This document shows positions 62,680-64,000 of a DNA stretch of 64,000 nucleotides, piece after piece. Source of the DNA: Psychroserpens sp. SPM9. GTDB taxonomy: Bacteria > Bacteroidota > Bacteroidia > Flavobacteriales > Flavobacteriaceae. The notes beneath the pieces are model-generated. The model did no database searches and was not told the DNA's origin. It saw only the letters and a program-made list of their open reading frames with translations. The position numbers were made by a program, and so were the translations under genes. The stretch spans positions 520,528 through 584,527 of the forward strand of contig NZ_JANZNR010000003.1 in NCBI RefSeq assembly GCF_025153525.1, written 5' to 3'. Positions within the stretch are counted from its first letter, which is position 1. The number at the start of each line of letters is the position of its first letter.

Positions 62680-63846
62680 ATGGCTTCAAAACCTATTATA
62701 AAAATTGGAAGAATACGTATTAATGGAGAGCCATATATTACGGTAAACTTTAAATACAATTCCAAATTTAAAAACCTGATGCGAAGAATCCAATCAGCTA
62801 AATGGAGTTACACGTTGCGTACTTGGATTATTAAAGACAATGCCGTTTCCCTGAACCGATTTTACTATTTATTTTCTAAAATTTCACTTATAGAAGAAAA
62901 TAAACTTTTCAAGAAAAAGGAAAAACGGGAGTTTGATCTTTCTGAACAACAAAAATACCTATTGAATGCGTTTTACAAATATTTGAAAGGAAAGCGTTAC
63001 AGCAAAAGTACCATACAAACGTATGTGTTTGGTGTCGCTGATTTTATTTCGTTTAATGCATCGAAACCACTTTCGGAACTTCAAAACCGAGATGTTGAAT
63101 TATTTATAGAAGAAATCTATATAAAGCGACATTATAGTGTAAGCACGCAACGCCAATTTATTAGTGCTTTAAAGCTGTTTTTACTATTTGAAAGTTCAAC
63201 ACAAATAGATAGTTTAGAATTGATGCGTCCTTACAAATCTAAAAAGTTACCTATTGTATTATCTCAGCAAGAAGTATTGCGGTTAATACAAAAAACATCA
63301 AATTTAAAACACCGAACAATTATAGCGCTATTGTATTCTTGTGGTTTACGTATAAGTGAGCTTTTAAATTTGCGTGTCACTGACATTGATATTAACAGGC
63401 GTCAAATACATATTAAACGAAGTAAAGGTCGAAAAGACCGTTATGTAGGAATGGCAGAAAGTTTTTTACCCTTATGTTTAAATTATGTACAAACCTATGA
63501 GCCAAGGCTTTATTTTATAGAAAACAAGCAGATGCAGCCTTATAGTGCTGAGAGTGTACGCGCTTTTTTAAGGCGGAATTGTAAAAAGGCTGGAATTATA
63601 AAGCGAGTTACGCCTCATACTTTACGTCACAGCTATGCAACTCATATGTTAGAACAGGGGGTTAATATAAGGTATATCCAGTCACTTTTAGGGCATTCTC
63701 GTCCAGAGACGACTATGATTTACACTCATATTAAGCGTCAGGATTTATTAGAGATTTCTAACCCTTTAGACGTGGCTGTTTACAAATTAAGCACAACTGA
63801 TAAACAAACCAGCAATGTTGTGTTATCCCGTAAAAATCTGATATAA
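62680..63846 (+). CDS. Tyrosine recombinase / integrase
   Basis: 388 residues. An N-terminal arm (about 1-70, KWSYTLRTWIIKDN) of the type seen in Bacteroidota integrases, a SAM-like core-binding domain (about 85-170, RYSKSTIQTYVFGVADFI, STQRQFISALKLFLLF), and the catalytic domain (about 185-365): Arg in SCGLRISELLNL, Lys in KRSKGRKDRYV, the H-x-x-R box TPHTLRHSYATHML, and GHSRPETTMIYTHI with the His and the Tyr nucleophile. All catalytic residues are present. It stands alone; no att sites, phage or transposon genes are recognised next to it. The target is unknown. Confidence 0.9.
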   Translation: MASKPIIKIGRIRINGEPYITVNFKYNSKFKNLMRRIQSAKWSYTLRTWIIKDNAVSLNRFYYLFSKISLIEENKLFKKKEKREFDLSEQQKYLLNAFYKYLKGKRYSKSTIQTYVFGVADFISFNASKPLSELQNRDVELFIEEIYIKRHYSVSTQRQFISALKLFLLFESSTQIDSLELMRPYKSKKLPIVLSQQEVLRLIQKTSNLKHRTIIALLYSCGLRISELLNLRVTDIDINRRQIHIKRSKGRKDRYVGMAESFLPLCLNYVQTYEPRLYFIENKQMQPYSAESVRAFLRRNCKKAGIIKRVTPHTLRHSYATHMLEQGVNIRYIQSLLGHSRPETTMIYTHIKRQDLLEISNPLDVAVYKLSTTDKQTSNVVLSRKNLI

Positions 63847-63957
63847 AATCATATATTTGTATAGATATAACTAGTTGGGATTAATAAAGCCCGACTTTTG
63901 GATCTTCCCAGGTGTATTGCTAACATCAAAAATTGTAGATTAAGGTCAGTGCTATAA

Positions 63958-63979
63958 AAGTAGTATGGAATTACTACTT
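63958..63979. repeat. 8-bp inverted repeat downstream of the recombinase
   Basis: AAGTAGTA (63958-63965), loop TGGAAT, TACTACTT (63972-63979). Perfect stem, 22 bp in all, 112 bp after the recombinase stop in otherwise gene-free DNA at the window edge. Could be a terminator, a recombination site or chance. Confidence 0.35.
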
Positions 63980-64000
63980 GTAGAATTTTAGTTCTTCCAA

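Noticed and set aside
63885..63950. attC-like site after the recombinase (GTTGGGA ... GCTAAC)
   Set aside because: The GTTRRRY and RYYYAAC-like elements are in the wrong order for an attC site, and the recombinase lacks a recognisable integron-integrase insertion.

Overview
The window is AT-rich, gene-dense DNA that looks like the chromosome of a marine-type member of the Flavobacteriaceae (Bacteroidota). The evidence is two proteins with type IX secretion (T9SS) type A C-terminal sorting domains, a PorX-type regulator with a PglZ domain, an LpxC/FabZ fusion, a HisB fusion and a HisIE fusion, -7 promoter boxes of the form TAnnTTTG, and frequent TTG/GTG starts. No rRNA, tRNA, CRISPR array or insertion sequence was recognised.

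Layout. 1-3142: the N-terminal part of a TamB-like protein (cut by the window edge), divergent tsaD, then a TruA-type pseudouridine synthase. 3282-5021: a T9SS cargo protein. 5165-12404: a complete histidine operon, hisG-D-C-B-H-A-F-IE in transcription order on the minus strand, preceded by a his leader peptide with four consecutive His codons, a candidate antiterminator and an intrinsic terminator (an attenuator). 12507-20773: a secreted SH3-like protein, a prohibitin-family protein, a vWA-type membrane protein, FabG, a two-domain M16 peptidase and SucD. 20889-26031: the lipid A operon lpxD - lpxC/fabZ - lpxA - efp - lpxD paralogue - NTF2-like gene. 26204-29620: an HD-domain phosphohydrolase divergent from porX, then tsaE.

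29065-32157 is a small accessory island between tsaE and alanine dehydrogenase. It holds a signal-peptide remnant, a 47-residue secreted peptide, an HTH regulator with a perfect palindrome on its promoter, and three diverged paralogues of an unrecognised membrane protein with a conserved W-[FY]-x-T-[CS]-x-x-W-W motif. 32203-33788: ald and a small membrane-anchored protein. 33858-38813: a 1651-residue secreted pectate-lyase-like protein with 15 Ig-like repeats, part of which is a nearly identical 429-bp tandem repeat.

39151-60256 is a surface polysaccharide (capsule/exopolysaccharide) locus: six glycosyltransferases, a MurJ/MVF-family flippase, a Wzy-like polymerase, AsnB, a PglC-like initiating phosphoglycosyl transferase, an ATP-grasp ligase, a Fem/GNAT-type acyltransferase, a NodB-type deacetylase, a DegT aminotransferase, a PglF-type 4,6-dehydratase, Wza and Wzc. 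The likely path is as follows: the dehydratase and aminotransferase make a UDP-4-amino-4,6-dideoxy sugar; the acyltransferase and/or ligase decorates it; the phosphoglycosyl transferase loads it on lipid; the glycosyltransferases extend it; it is flipped, polymerised and exported. 60260-63846: proline dehydrogenase, divergent aroB, and a tyrosine recombinase at the right edge.

Best candidates for something undescribed: the membrane-protein family with its HTH gene, the paired ATTCG boxes upstream of both T9SS cargo genes, and the flavobacterial his attenuator with an additional competing 13-bp pairing. None has been tested here by database search or folding software.
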